64,000 nt of DNA, taken from Fervidobacterium sp. UBA5837 (GTDB lineage: Bacteria; Thermotogota; Thermotogae; Thermotogales; Fervidobacteriaceae). The stretch spans positions 1 through 64,000 of the forward strand of contig DJGV01000010.1 in NCBI GenBank assembly GCA_002432805.1. Direction: 5' to 3'. Numbering within the stretch: the first letter of the stretch is position 1; every line of letters begins with the position of its first letter. Of the stretch, positions 16,834-25,807 are shown in pieces. The notes beneath the pieces were generated by a model, which was not told the origin of the DNA, ran no database searches, and saw only the letters and a program-made list of their open reading frames with translations. A program made the translations under genes and the position numbers.

Positions 16834-17937
16834 GTGTTGAAATTCAATGTAAGCAAATCCGAAATCGTAAAGAAGATCTACATAGCATCTTCATCTATAG
16901 GTTCAAGGACAGTTGATCCTATTCTCCAATGTCTCTTGTTTAAGCCAATAAATGGTCATCTGCGAATTCATGCAACAGATTTGCAGACATCTGTTATTGC
17001 AAACATACAAGTTGGAGAGTACGAAGGCAATGATCCATTTGCAGTTGATGCCGAGTTGATAAACGATATCGTCACAAATCTTCCGGAAGATGAAGCAAAT
17101 TTTGAATATGATAACGGAAAATTGATTGTGAAAAGTGGAAAGGCAAAGTATAGTATACCAACGATCCAAGATACTGATCGATTTCCGATAATAGAGTTAG
17201 ATGAGAGTGGAATTCAATTCAGTATAGATACATCGATCCTTGAAGAAATGATCAACAGAGTCAGCTTTTGTGCCTCGACGGAAAGTGCAATGAGGGCACT
17301 AAATGGTGTGTATTCTGAGGTACACGGGGGTTTCTTGAGGTTCGTATCTAGTGATGGCTATAGACTTGCTTTGACCGAACAGAAGCTTGGTATAGAATAT
17401 GAATTTGAATTTATATTAGCGTTAAAGAGTATAAAAGAGCTGGAGAAACTACTCTCAACAACGACAGAACCATCGATAAATGTGATATACGATCATTCTA
17501 TAGTATCTTTCAATGCTGGCGACGTAACAACGATAGTCAGAACAGTTGAAGAGACGTTCCCAGATTACAAGCGTGTGTTACCAAAAGCATTTAAGACGAG
17601 AGTCATACTGAACGCCGACGATTTCTCAGAAGCATTGAAGCGAGTCACGATAATTGCAAAAAGAGGCAAAGAAAAAGTTCAATTAAAGATAACTGATGAT
17701 GTTATGGAATTGACAAGTCAAAGCCAGGATTTTGGCGACGTGAACGAAACCATACCAATTACAAAAGATGGAGAAGATCTGATCGTGAATTTCAACCCAA
17801 GGTTTTTAAACGAAGCGGCAAAGCATATCGATGAAAAAGAGATAGAATTCAATTTTGTTGACAACATGAGTCCGTTGCAGATAAATCCAAGAAATGTAGA
17901 AGGATACATGTACATCGTTTTGCCAGTCAGAATGTAG
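16834..17937 (+). CDS. dnaN: DNA polymerase III sliding clamp (beta subunit)
   Basis: A beta clamp of about 367 residues: three repeated domains of about 120 residues with the family landmarks GVYSEVHGGFLRFVSSDGYR (about 154-173) and the C-terminal YIVLPVRM that forms part of the partner-binding pocket. It encircles DNA and tethers the polymerase. The start is placed at GTG 16834, nine bases after AGGGGG. The gene is not next to dnaA, and no cluster of DnaA boxes was seen, so this is not evidence of an origin. Confidence 0.93.
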   Translation: MLKFNVSKSEIVKKIYIASSSIGSRTVDPILQCLLFKPINGHLRIHATDLQTSVIANIQVGEYEGNDPFAVDAELINDIVTNLPEDEANFEYDNGKLIVKSGKAKYSIPTIQDTDRFPIIELDESGIQFSIDTSILEEMINRVSFCASTESAMRALNGVYSEVHGGFLRFVSSDGYRLALTEQKLGIEYEFEFILALKSIKELEKLLSTTTEPSINVIYDHSIVSFNAGDVTTIVRTVEETFPDYKRVLPKAFKTRVILNADDFSEALKRVTIIAKRGKEKVQLKITDDVMELTSQSQDFGDVNETIPITKDGEDLIVNFNPRFLNEAAKHIDEKEIEFNFVDNMSPLQINPRNVEGYMYIVLPVRM

Positions 17938-18015
17938 CTTTGAAATTAGTAATAGCTGTGATTTTATATCAGTTGCTTAGTTTGGACACTTTACACTTGA
18001 TAAGGAGGGAAAGTA

Positions 18016-18414
18016 TTGAAAAAGGGTTTTACTTTGGTAGAGCTACTTATCGTGATGGCGATCATCGCTGCTTTAATGGCAGTTGCTACACCGACTGGTG
18101 TTAATGCACTTTCCCAGGCAAAGGCAACCACTGTTGCAGCAAATTTTAGAACATTGCAGCAAGCGGTTATCCAGATGTTGATGTTTGAAAAAACTCCTCC
18201 GACATCCGGAGAAATATTGGATTATATTTATGCAAACGAATATATATCAACCAACCCCGAAGGTTTTTCGGTATACTACGATGACTCCGAAAAAATGTAT
18301 GTTATCAAATACACAAACAGTGACATCGATGCTGTAAAGGTCAAAAACATAAACAACTCAGTCGAGCTTGACAGTGGAGATGGAAAAATGATCGTAAAAG
18401 TGCCTAAGAGCTAG
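18016..18414 (+). CDS. type IV pilin-like protein (pseudopilin)
   Basis: A 132-residue protein with a classical class III leader: MKKGFTLVELLIVMAIIAAL, in which cleavage would fall between G4 and F5 and leave Phe+1 and Glu+5 for N-methylation and assembly. The hydrophobic helix continues to about residue 28 and is followed by a small globular head. It could be a pilus, competence or type II secretion subunit. It stands alone, without the ATPase, peptidase or platform genes. The start is TTG with AAGGAGGGAAAGTA upstream. Confidence 0.85.
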   Translation: MKKGFTLVELLIVMAIIAALMAVATPTGVNALSQAKATTVAANFRTLQQAVIQMLMFEKTPPTSGEILDYIYANEYISTNPEGFSVYYDDSEKMYVIKYTNSDIDAVKVKNINNSVELDSGDGKMIVKVPKS

Positions 18415-18435
18415 AGTAAGAGCTAGAGGGAATAT

Positions 18436-19371
18436 ATGATGGAAAATATTGTAAATAAATCTGGAACGGCTGTACATAGTACTCTTGAACTGAAAGGTGT
18501 CAGCAAGATTTTCAAATCAACTAGTCCTTTGAATGGCAATACCGATGAAAGGTGTGCCGTAGAAGATATCTCCGGGATTCTAAATTCTGGAGAGGTAGTG
18601 GCATTAATTGGCGAAAATGGTAGTGGCAAGAGTACTTTACTCAATATTCTTTCGACTTTTCTAAAACCATCATCTGGAAGTGTATTTTTCGATGGGAAAG
18701 ACGTTTTCAAAGAATTAAGAACGTATAGGAGCATCGTGTCTTACGTATCCGAAAGTGGAAGTTGTGTACCAGAATTGAGCGTTGCAAGTAATTTAGAGTA
18801 CTTTTCGAAAATATTCAACTCTAATGAGAATATTCGGGAAATATGTGAAAAAGTTGGTATAGCAGAATTCAAAGACAAGCGCCCAAACGAGCTTTCAAAG
18901 GGACAAAGGCAGAGATTAGCGTTAGCAGTGAGCATGCTAAAACAATCCAGGATAGTCTTGTTAGACGAGCCTGCAGAAGGTCTGGACATTGAAACAAAAG
19001 CAATAGTAAAGAACACTGTGAGAAACTACAAAAGGCTTGGAAAACTTGTGATTTACGTTACGCACGATGAAGATGAGATAGAGGACGTGTGTGATAAGAT
19101 CATAGCACTTAGAAGAGGGAAAACGGTATTCTTTGGTACAGTCGATGAATTCTGGAACAAGTACGAGAAATATTATGCAGTGACATATCTAGTTGATGAT
19201 GAGAAGAGAACAGAAATAATGAGTTTAGATCAACTGAAAACAAGAAAATTTGTGCTCAATGTTGTTCACATTAGGAACCTTGGATTGAGAGAGATATTAA
19301 ACCTTGCAGATAATTCCGTTGAATCACCAGATTACGTTCAATCATCTTCAAGGTTGAATTTGAAGGAGTGA
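18436..19371 (+). CDS. orphan ABC transporter ATP-binding protein
   Basis: A 311-residue ATPase with Walker A GENGSGKST (about residues 59-67), Q-loop region, signature LSKGQRQRLA (about 153-162), Walker B ILLDEPAEGLD (about 173-183) and the switch histidine in YVTHDED. Similarity is to the NatA/CcmA-type exporters of the ABC-2 group. A C-terminal extension of about 80 residues is not recognised. No permease gene is beside it, so its membrane partner is unknown. It sits between a pseudopilin and an acetyltransferase with four bases separating it from the latter. Confidence 0.85.
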   Translation: MMENIVNKSGTAVHSTLELKGVSKIFKSTSPLNGNTDERCAVEDISGILNSGEVVALIGENGSGKSTLLNILSTFLKPSSGSVFFDGKDVFKELRTYRSIVSYVSESGSCVPELSVASNLEYFSKIFNSNENIREICEKVGIAEFKDKRPNELSKGQRQRLALAVSMLKQSRIVLLDEPAEGLDIETKAIVKNTVRNYKRLGKLVIYVTHDEDEIEDVCDKIIALRRGKTVFFGTVDEFWNKYEKYYAVTYLVDDEKRTEIMSLDQLKTRKFVLNVVHIRNLGLREILNLADNSVESPDYVQSSSRLNLKE

Positions 19372-19375
19372 TGTT

Positions 19376-19912
19376 GTGATACTGGAGGGAAAATTTGCAA
19401 CACTCAGACCTTTGGAATTATGGGATGGACGCGAATTGGCAAAGTATTTAAATAGAGAAGAATTGAAAGAATACACGAGCCTTGTTTTTCCCATCAACAC
19501 ATTCTTGGAAGAAGAATGGATCAAGAGAAATGCAATAACGCACAATAACATAGTCTTTGCAATAGAGTCGAATGGAATTTTGATAGGTACCGCAGGACTC
19601 AGTTCAATAGATTGGACGAGCAGAAGTGCTGAATACGGTGTTGCTATCTACGAATCAACTTTTTGGAACAAAGGGATAGGTACAGAAGTGACGATGTTGA
19701 TTCTCAAATATGCATTCGAATATCTGAATCTCAACAGAGTTTCGTTGAGAGTTTTTGAGAACAATCCAAGAGCATTTCACGTTTACGAAAAATGTGGATT
19801 CATACAAGAAGGCAGAGAGAGACAAGGCAGGTACTATCGAGGACACTACTGGGATGTCATACATATGAGCATTTTAGCAGACGAATATTGGAGAAACAAG
19901 TCTGAAAGTTGA
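19376..19912 (+). CDS. RimJ/RimL-type GNAT acetyltransferase
   Basis: A 178-residue acetyltransferase. The N-terminal LRPLELWDGRELAKYL and the core GVAIYESTFWNKGIGTEVTM (about residues 83-102) with VFENNPRAFHVYEKCGF (about 123-139) place it in the group that modifies ribosomal-protein N termini or small amines. The substrate is unknown. It starts with GTG four bases after the ABC ATPase stop, so the two are probably co-translated, although a functional link is not evident. Confidence 0.85.
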   Translation: MILEGKFATLRPLELWDGRELAKYLNREELKEYTSLVFPINTFLEEEWIKRNAITHNNIVFAIESNGILIGTAGLSSIDWTSRSAEYGVAIYESTFWNKGIGTEVTMLILKYAFEYLNLNRVSLRVFENNPRAFHVYEKCGFIQEGRERQGRYYRGHYWDVIHMSILADEYWRNKSES

Positions 19913-19972
19913 ACTACAATTCTAAGTTAATGGTCATACTATGTGAAAAAAGTACGATAGGAGGTGATTTAG

Positions 19973-20653
19973 ATGATGTTTTATGATCCAACTATGATTC
20001 TTCTTATACCCGCAGTTCTTCTTGCTTTGTGGGCTCAGATTACTGTTCAGTCCAGGTTTTCTCAGTATTCACGTGTGAGATCTACGGTTGGTATGAACGG
20101 AGCGCAGCTTGCCAGATTCATCCTTGATTCTGCAGGGCTTTACGATGTAAAGATCGAGACCATACAAGGTTCTCTGACAGATCACTATGATCCAAGAACA
20201 AAGGTAGTGAGGCTCTCACAATCGACTTACTCGAGTGAATCTATAGCAGCTTTAGGCGTTGTGGCACATGAAATAGGGCATGCAATTCAACATGCAAACA
20301 ATTATGCACCACTCGTGATTAGAAACGCGATAGCACCCGTAGCACAGTTTTCATCGAATTTGGCGTGGATATTCTTCATAATTGGACTTATTACCGGTGC
20401 GTTTGGCCTTGCACAATTTGGTATTTACCTTTTCGTCGCGGTTGTTGCATTCTCGCTTATAACGCTTCCTGTGGAATTCAATGCAAGTAGTAGAGCAATT
20501 AAAATCTTGCAAACGAATCTGGCAATGCCGCAAGAAGAACTGAAGGGTGTCAAATCTGTTCTTGGTGCAGCTGCAATGACCTATGTAGCTGCAACGCTCA
20601 TGGCAATATTGCAACTTCTTAGGATGATATTCTTAGCAAGAGGTAGAGACTAA
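19973..20653 (+). CDS. membrane zinc metallopeptidase, YugP family
   Basis: A 226-residue membrane protein of the putative neutral zinc metallopeptidase family. A first membrane helix (about 7-24) precedes the zinc-binding motif VVAHEIGHAIQHA (about 98-110), followed by three more hydrophobic segments. The ENA-type third-ligand region VEFNASSRA (about 165) is present. Members are thought to act in membrane protein quality control, but the substrate is unknown. AGGAGGTGATTTAG precedes the ATG. A terminator lies just downstream. Confidence 0.85.
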   Translation: MMFYDPTMILLIPAVLLALWAQITVQSRFSQYSRVRSTVGMNGAQLARFILDSAGLYDVKIETIQGSLTDHYDPRTKVVRLSQSTYSSESIAALGVVAHEIGHAIQHANNYAPLVIRNAIAPVAQFSSNLAWIFFIIGLITGAFGLAQFGIYLFVAVVAFSLITLPVEFNASSRAIKILQTNLAMPQEELKGVKSVLGAAAMTYVAATLMAILQLLRMIFLARGRD

Positions 20654-20694
20654 TCAGTAGTTTGAAAGAATTTTTTGAGAGAACTTAAAATACT

Positions 20695-20723
20695 GCGGGT
20701 AATGAGCCCGCGGTTTTGTTTTT
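20695..20723 (+). terminator. rho-independent terminator
   Basis: GCGGG (20695-20699) and CCCGC (20707-20711) close a 7-base loop and are followed by GGTTTTGTTTTT. It ends the plus-strand block after the zinc peptidase. Confidence 0.75.
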
Positions 20724-20761
20724 GCTTAGCAAGTATTATTGAAAAAGGAAAACTTTAAAAT

Positions 20762-21583
20762 TCAAGGCTTGTTCATAATGTCTTTAAGTATATCTACGAA
20801 GATATCATAAAGTCCGCAGTCATGAGAAGATGGAAATGACTTGGAAAATTGTGGGAACTGTTCAATAAATGCAGCTCTCTCCATTTCAACTACCGTCCAA
20901 TCTCCTCTCTTGACAGGCCCTGTAAGTGCTGCGTCGATCGAAAATTTTGAAATATTATCACCGACGGTCTGAAGTAGATGTGAGATCAACTCTCGGGTAG
21001 TCTTTTCATCTAGCCCGATTTCTTCGTATATCCTCTCAGAGAGACTTGCCAGTCCAACTGTGAAGTTACTCGAAATCACTGCAGCTAAATGATAAAGCAC
21101 TTTCTTATCCGTTGGTACGATGAAATATCTTCCAGCAATAATATCAACAATTTCTTTTGCAACTTCTAATCCAATATCACATCCTTCTAGCCCAAATAAC
21201 ACGTCTTTGAATGAAACATTTTCGTCTGCTACTGCACAATTAGGATGCATAGAAGCGGGATTCCAAGAACGTGGGAGGATTTGAGAAGAATGGAATCCAC
21301 TGAAATGAATTGCGGTTATTTCACCAACCTTTCCATTCAACAACGTTTCAGCATCTTTCAAAACAGAATCGCTCAAACCAAATAAGACTATACCGCTGAG
21401 CAGAAAATCCTGACCATAGGTTACCGGAGTGGCACCTATACGTTCAGCTAGGGACTTTGCCTTTTCAAAATCGCGAGATAACACATAACCAAATCTCACT
21501 CTACCTAACAAGTTATGTGATATAGCAGAAGAGACTTTACCCGTACCAACTACATTAACCAACTGTGCAAAAGCCTCGCCCAT
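20762..21583 (-). CDS. Rossmann-like / DUF2520 protein
   Basis: A 273-residue protein of the NADP-oxidoreductase-like family with an N-terminal nucleotide fold (VNVVGTGKVSSAISHNL, about residues 8-24) and a C-terminal helical DUF2520 domain (YHLAAVISSNFTVGLASL, about 165-182; LTGPVKRGDW, about 220-229). It resembles ketopantoate/pyrroline-carboxylate reductase relatives, but its substrate is not established. It follows meaB by 18 bases, so it belongs to the methylmalonyl-CoA mutase transcription unit, which hints at an acyl-CoA or cofactor link. Confidence 0.8.
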   Translation of the reverse strand: MGEAFAQLVNVVGTGKVSSAISHNLLGRVRFGYVLSRDFEKAKSLAERIGATPVTYGQDFLLSGIVLFGLSDSVLKDAETLLNGKVGEITAIHFSGFHSSQILPRSWNPASMHPNCAVADENVSFKDVLFGLEGCDIGLEVAKEIVDIIAGRYFIVPTDKKVLYHLAAVISSNFTVGLASLSERIYEEIGLDEKTTRELISHLLQTVGDNISKFSIDAALTGPVKRGDWTVVEMERAAFIEQFPQFSKSFPSSHDCGLYDIFVDILKDIMNKP

Positions 21584-21601
21584 AGTGCATCCTTCCTTTA
21601 A

Positions 21602-22564
21602 TTACAAACCGCCAAATCGTGATTTACAAATTTCATCAAGTACGGCATTTACCATTACATTGACATCGTTAGAATCAACACATTGAAGTATACTTTGGAT
21701 TCTATTATCTAAAATTGTCTCTGCGTGCTTTTTCATCCTTCTACTTGCCCTCTGACAGATCTCACCAGTTTCGTAAAGGTGTGTCTTGTGTTTTTCTATC
21801 TGCTGATACAACTCATCTATACCCCTACCAGAAGTTGCCACACTCATAACTATCGGCTTCTGAATCTCTGAGAAATTCAATACGGTCTCCAAGTTCATCT
21901 TTAGAAGTTCTGCACCATCCATATCAGCCTTATTTACGACAAAAACATCAGCAATCTCCATGATGCCCGCTTTCATAAGCTGTATCTCGTCACCAGAACT
22001 TGGGGAGAGTACCAAAACTACTGTATCTGCTACGTAGGCGATGTCGACTTCGCTCTGCCCTGCGCCAACTGTCTCGATGATGATATAATCGAAGCCGTAC
22101 AATTTGTATAACATAATAACGCCAAACACTGAATCATTCAATCCGCCAACGTTACCTCGACTTCCCATGCTTCTGATAAATACACCGTCATCAGAGAAAT
22201 GCCTTTTCATGCGTATTCTATCGCCAAGTAACGCTCCACCGGTGAACGGACTCGATGGATCAACTGCAATGATTCCCACCCTTTTTCCTTCTCTTCGCAG
22301 TATAGAAACATATGCATCCGTCAAAGTACTTTTGCCTGCCCCAGGACTGCCAGTCACACCAACGATGTGGCTTTTCGATTGTGCCAATATTTCCTGGAGT
22401 TCTCCTTGGAGATAGAATATCAACTCAGGATCATTCTCAAAGAAACTGATCGCTTTAGCGAGTGCTATCTGATCTCCTTTTCTTAGTCTCTCTAACAAAC
22501 CGTCAAGCTGTGCAGATTTTTGACTTGATACTAATCTATCCGATTTATCCGATTCCATGCTCAC
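21602..22564 (-). CDS. meaB: MeaB/ArgK-type G-protein chaperone of methylmalonyl-CoA mutase
   Basis: A 320-residue P-loop GTPase of the G3E group. Visible motifs are Walker A GVTGSPGAGKST (about residues 69-80), DPSSPFTGGALLGDRIRM (about 101-118), ETVGAGQSEVDIAYVADT (about 164-181) and the base-recognition NKAD (about 211). These proteins load, protect and repair the adenosylcobalamin-dependent mutase. It lies five bases after the B12-binding mutase subunit, the expected partner. Confidence 0.93.
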   Translation of the reverse strand: MSMESDKSDRLVSSQKSAQLDGLLERLRKGDQIALAKAISFFENDPELIFYLQGELQEILAQSKSHIVGVTGSPGAGKSTLTDAYVSILRREGKRVGIIAVDPSSPFTGGALLGDRIRMKRHFSDDGVFIRSMGSRGNVGGLNDSVFGVIMLYKLYGFDYIIIETVGAGQSEVDIAYVADTVVLVLSPSSGDEIQLMKAGIMEIADVFVVNKADMDGAELLKMNLETVLNFSEIQKPIVMSVATSGRGIDELYQQIEKHKTHLYETGEICQRASRRMKKHAETILDNRIQSILQCVDSNDVNVMVNAVLDEICKSRFGGL

Positions 22565-22569
22565 CTAAA

Positions 22570-22977
22570 TCACTCACTTACCCTTTGTCCAACAATTTCT
22601 TCCACCTTACCTACAATATCAGATATTGGAGTACCTGGGCCGAAGACTGCTGCAATCCCCATTTTCATCAATTGCTGGCCATCATCCGTAGGAATGATTC
22701 CACCAACAAAGATTGGGACGTGGAATTGATGTTGATCCATCATTTCTAAGATTTTTTTACAAACGCTCATATGCGCACCAGAGAGGATAGATAAACCAAT
22801 CATATCAACATCTTCTTGCATTGCAGCTCTTACTATCTCTTCCGGCGTCTGCCTCAATCCTGTGTAAATGACCTCCATGCCCGCATCTCTAAGGCCACGT
22901 GCCACAACTTTTGCACCTCTGTCGTGACCATCAAGACCTGGCTTTGCGATAAGTACTCTAGTCTTTCTGCTCCCCAT
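22570..22977 (-). CDS. mcmA2: methylmalonyl-CoA mutase small subunit, cobalamin-binding
   Basis: About 135 residues forming only the B12-binding Rossmann domain. The base-off/His-on motif is LDGHDRGAK (near residue 18), with SILSGAH (about 67) and GGIIPTDDGQQL (about 92) around the nucleotide tail pocket. In two-subunit mutases this partner binds coenzyme B12 while a separate chain of about 550 residues holds the TIM barrel and binds CoA. The large chain is not in this window. ATG 22977 is preferred over TTG 22980 because GAGGTG lies seven bases before it. meaB follows immediately. Confidence 0.9.
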   Translation of the reverse strand: MGSRKTRVLIAKPGLDGHDRGAKVVARGLRDAGMEVIYTGLRQTPEEIVRAAMQEDVDMIGLSILSGAHMSVCKKILEMMDQHQFHVPIFVGGIIPTDDGQQLMKMGIAAVFGPGTPISDIVGKVEEIVGQRVSE

Positions 22978-23044
22978 CAAAAATCACCTCTCAACATATC
23001 GATTGATGTATTTTCTTCTCAGTGTCTACTTGTGTACTATTTAT

Positions 23045-23072
23045 TTTATCACCGCAACTTTCAATTTCAAAC
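23045..23072 (-). promoter_or_regulatory. promoter of the mutase small subunit-meaB unit
   Basis: On the minus strand TTGAAA (23067-23072), a 16-bp spacer and TGATAAAAT (TAAAAT at 23045-23050). It lies after the terminator of the decarboxylase unit, so the mutase genes are transcribed separately. The rest of the 22978-23332 gap holds no gene. Confidence 0.6.
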
Positions 23073-23194
23073 AGTTCCTAATAGTATCAAATATCAGAAC
23101 CTATTAACAATCGTAAATAAACAAGACATATCTTGAGTATCTGCTTTGATATATTGATTATCCTATCCATTCTCGCATATTCCTTGACTATCGT

Positions 23195-23231
23195 ATAAAA
23201 AAAGAAGGTAGTAAAATGATTACCACCTTCT
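23195..23231 (-). terminator. terminator after the decarboxylase biotin-carrier gene
   Basis: AGAAGGTGGTAA and TTACTACCTTCT (23220-23231 with 23203-23214) form an 11- to 12-bp stem with a short loop, followed on the minus strand by seven T. It ends the epimerase/decarboxylase transcript. Confidence 0.85.
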
Positions 23232-23332
23232 GCTTTTGTAATCAATAATCTGAGTATAATCTAAGTAATGAGTTACATATTATTCGTAGTTATTCGTAGT
23301 TATTCAGCCTCATTCACTCAAAACATTGAAAA

Positions 23333-23761
23333 TTACTCGAGTTCTACAAGAACATCGCCAGTGTCGACCGTTTCTCCTTCTTTGACCTTTACGCTCTTTA
23401 CGATACCGGGTTTATCTGAAACAATATCGTTCTCCATCTTCATTGCTTCCAAAATGATGAGTTTCTGACCATATTCGACTTTTTGCCCAGTACTAACCAA
23501 AATCTTCAATATGACGCCAGACATTGGAGCAACTATCTTTGCACTGGATGAACTACTTGATACTGATGGTTGTTCCACAGTTTTTACATTCTCTTCTTTT
23601 ACTTGCTGTACCGGTTCTTGCCTTGTCACGGGAACTGGAGCACTTACTGGAGCAACTGGCGTTAACTGCGTCTGTTGTACTTGAACAGATGAACCACCCA
23701 CTTCTTCGACTTCTACAACGTACTCTTTACCGTTAACTCTAACTGTGAATTTTCTTACCAT
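23333..23761 (-). CDS. biotin carboxyl carrier subunit of a Na+-pumping decarboxylase
   Basis: A 142-residue carrier. A short N-terminal beta domain (VRKFTVRVNGKEYVVEVEEV) is joined by a Val/Pro/Gln-rich flexible linker (about residues 25-65) to a biotinyl domain with the lysine in LEAMKMEND (near 109). The biotin arm carries CO2 from the carboxyltransferase to the membrane subunit. Its start overlaps the stop of the delta/gamma subunit gene by seven bases. A tandem TATTCGTAGT repeat lies just after the stop at about 23281-23300. Confidence 0.9.
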   Translation of the reverse strand: MVRKFTVRVNGKEYVVEVEEVGGSSVQVQQTQLTPVAPVSAPVPVTRQEPVQQVKEENVKTVEQPSVSSSSSSAKIVAPMSGVILKILVSTGQKVEYGQKLIILEAMKMENDIVSDKPGIVKSVKVKEGETVDTGDVLVELE

Positions 23762-24144
23762 CTATTTCCACCTCTCCATCCATGATTTCTCCATTCAACC
23801 CAATCTCTTTGCCCCTTAGTGTTATTAGTGTTACGAGTGGTCCCTTTTCTGTATATTGATCTTATTACTGCATTATCACCCATGACAGTGTAAATTGCGG
23901 CAAATACAGCAGCTATTTCTTCTTCAGATGCATAAAGTACAACGTTACCATTTTGTTGCGCTGCACTCTCCGCCAGCTCAGATGGTAACTTCTCTTGCCC
24001 AGAAGACGGTGTCTTTATCTTTCTGTTACTTGCAGACGAGGAAAATGCCATGAGTCTGAATATAAAATACAGTATCACAAATACTACAAATACTGTCGTT
24101 ATACCTACTATGAAAACAGCAATCTCATTTGGTTCGTTCATCAT
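23755..24144 (-). CDS. decarboxylase small membrane subunit (OadG/MmdD type)
   Basis: A 129-residue protein with one N-terminal membrane helix (about residues 8-32: VFIVGITTVFVVFVILYFIF) and a cytoplasmic tail. EEEIAAVFAAIYTVMG (about 74-89) is the family signature, and the basic, Trp-rich C terminus (WVEWRNHGWRGGNRW) is the part that anchors the carboxyltransferase. It assembles the decarboxylase on the membrane. The second ATG (24141) has better spacing from GAGGTG than the first. It sits between mmdA and the biotin carrier gene, the usual order. Confidence 0.85.
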   Translation of the reverse strand: MMNEPNEIAVFIVGITTVFVVFVILYFIFRLMAFSSSASNRKIKTPSSGQEKLPSELAESAAQQNGNVVLYASEEEIAAVFAAIYTVMGDNAVIRSIYRKGTTRNTNNTKGQRDWVEWRNHGWRGGNRW

Positions 24145-24203
24145 CTCACCTCAAATTGTCTACAAAATATATTGATTGTAGGCTAGAAACTATTTACAAT
24201 AAG

Positions 24204-25742
24204 TTATAGTGGTATATTACCGTGCTTTTTCTTTGGGCGTGCTTCGACTTTGGTTTCCGAATACTCTAATGCCTTCTCTAGCCACTTTCTTGTCTCTCGC
24301 GGATCAATCACGGCATCTACGTAACCTCTGGAGGCCGCTACGTAAGGATTTGCAAAAGCTTCTCTGTATTCTTCTATCTTCTGTTTTCTCGTTTCTTCGG
24401 GATTCTGTGAGCTATCTATTTCCTTCTTAAATATTATGTTCGCTGCTCCATCTGGCCCCATAACTGCAATTTCGGCGGTTGGCCAAGCAGCAACAAAATC
24501 TGCACCAAGGTGTTTACTTCCCATAGCAATATATGCACCACCGTACGCCTTCCTCAAAATGATGGTGATTTTCGATACAGTTGCCTCACTGTACGCATAG
24601 AGCAACTTAGCACCATGTCTTATGATTCCACCATGTTCTTGCTTTACTCCCGGTAGATATCCGGGTGTATCGACGAATGTAATGATTGGCATATTGAATG
24701 CATCCAAAAACCTTATGAACCTAGCTGCTTTGTCTGATGAGTCTATATCGAGTACACCTGCCAAGACATTCGGTTGATTTGCAATGATCCCAACGGACCT
24801 ACCATTTATTCTCGCAAATCCCGTTACAATGTTCGTTGCAAAGTGTTCGTGCACTTCGAAAAACGTACCCTCATCAACAATCTTTTTAATAACTTCTTTT
24901 ACATCGAATCCTTTTTTTGAATCAACTGGAACTATGGTATGTATATCCTCAATAGCTGGTGCGCTAAAAGATTCCTCACAGGCAGGTTTTTCCATGTTGT
25001 TTTCTGGAATGTAGGAAAGAAGTTTCTTTACTATCTCCATTGCGTGTTTATCATCCTTTGCCAAAAATTGAGCATTCCCACTCTTTGAATTGTGTACGTA
25101 TGCACCACCTAAATCCTCTTTGGATATTTCCTCACGAGTGACCGTTTTTACAACATCTGGGCCCGTGATAAACATCTGTGCAGTCTTGTCTACCATTACG
25201 ACAAAATCTGTTATTGCTGGAGAATAAACAGCGCCACCAGCACATGGACCCGCGATCACAGTGATCTGAGGTATAACGCCCGAAGCAATAGTGTTTCTGA
25301 AGAAAATTTCACCATAACCATAGAGGGAATCCACACCTTCTTGAATTCTTGCACCGCCAGAGTCATTTATACCAATAAGAGGTATTCCCATCTTCAATGC
25401 CAAATCCATAACTTTCATGATCTTCTTTGCATGCATCTCGCCGAGCGATCCACCTCTAACTGTAAAATCCTGGGAAAATGCAGCAACGGGTCTGCCATTG
25501 ACTTTTCCTATACCTGTGACAACACCATCTGCTGGAAGCTCCATTTTATCCAAACCAAACGCCGTATTTCTATGTTCGACGAACTTGTCGACTTCTTCAA
25601 AGGTACCGGGGTCAAACAGGAGTTCCAATCTTTCCCTTGCGGTCGATTTTCCTTCACTGTGTTGCTTTTCGATTTTATCCTGTCCGCCGCCAAGCTCTAT
25701 CTTCTTTTCTAGTTCGTGCAACCTTTGTATCAAATCATCCAT
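24204..25742 (-). CDS. mmdA: methylmalonyl-CoA decarboxylase carboxyltransferase (alpha) subunit
   Basis: A 512-residue acyl-CoA carboxyltransferase with two crotonase-like halves. Landmarks are the oxyanion-hole and CoA regions GINDSGGARIQEGVDSLYGY (about residues 124-143), GPCAGGAVYSPAITDFVVMV (about 164-183) and, in the second half, TPGYLPGVKQEHGGIIRHGA (about 361-380) with RKAYGGAYIAMGSK. It transfers CO2 from (S)-methylmalonyl-CoA to biotin and yields propionyl-CoA. The adjacent small membrane subunit and biotin carrier favour a Na+-pumping decarboxylase over a propionyl-CoA carboxylase. No biotin carboxylase gene is nearby. Confidence 0.9.
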   Translation of the reverse strand: MDDLIQRLHELEKKIELGGGQDKIEKQHSEGKSTARERLELLFDPGTFEEVDKFVEHRNTAFGLDKMELPADGVVTGIGKVNGRPVAAFSQDFTVRGGSLGEMHAKKIMKVMDLALKMGIPLIGINDSGGARIQEGVDSLYGYGEIFFRNTIASGVIPQITVIAGPCAGGAVYSPAITDFVVMVDKTAQMFITGPDVVKTVTREEISKEDLGGAYVHNSKSGNAQFLAKDDKHAMEIVKKLLSYIPENNMEKPACEESFSAPAIEDIHTIVPVDSKKGFDVKEVIKKIVDEGTFFEVHEHFATNIVTGFARINGRSVGIIANQPNVLAGVLDIDSSDKAARFIRFLDAFNMPIITFVDTPGYLPGVKQEHGGIIRHGAKLLYAYSEATVSKITIILRKAYGGAYIAMGSKHLGADFVAAWPTAEIAVMGPDGAANIIFKKEIDSSQNPEETRKQKIEEYREAFANPYVAASRGYVDAVIDPRETRKWLEKALEYSETKVEARPKKKHGNIPL

Positions 25743-25807
25743 CTATTTCACTCCCCTCACTATTTTGTTGGTTTATCAACAGCCTCATACAATATCTTTG
25801 AATATCT

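Noticed and set aside
16694..17000. Replication origin next to dnaN
   Set aside because: No dnaA gene, no cluster of DnaA boxes and no AT-rich repeat array near dnaN.
23278..23302. Tandem TATTCGTAGT repeat, seen as a possible start of a repeat array
   Set aside because: Only two copies, immediately after the biotin-carrier stop. No spacers, so it is not a CRISPR array; likely slippage.
24204..25742. Propionyl-CoA or acetyl-CoA carboxylase subunit
   Set aside because: There is no biotin carboxylase gene nearby, while the small membrane and biotin-carrier subunits of a Na+-pumping decarboxylase are adjacent.
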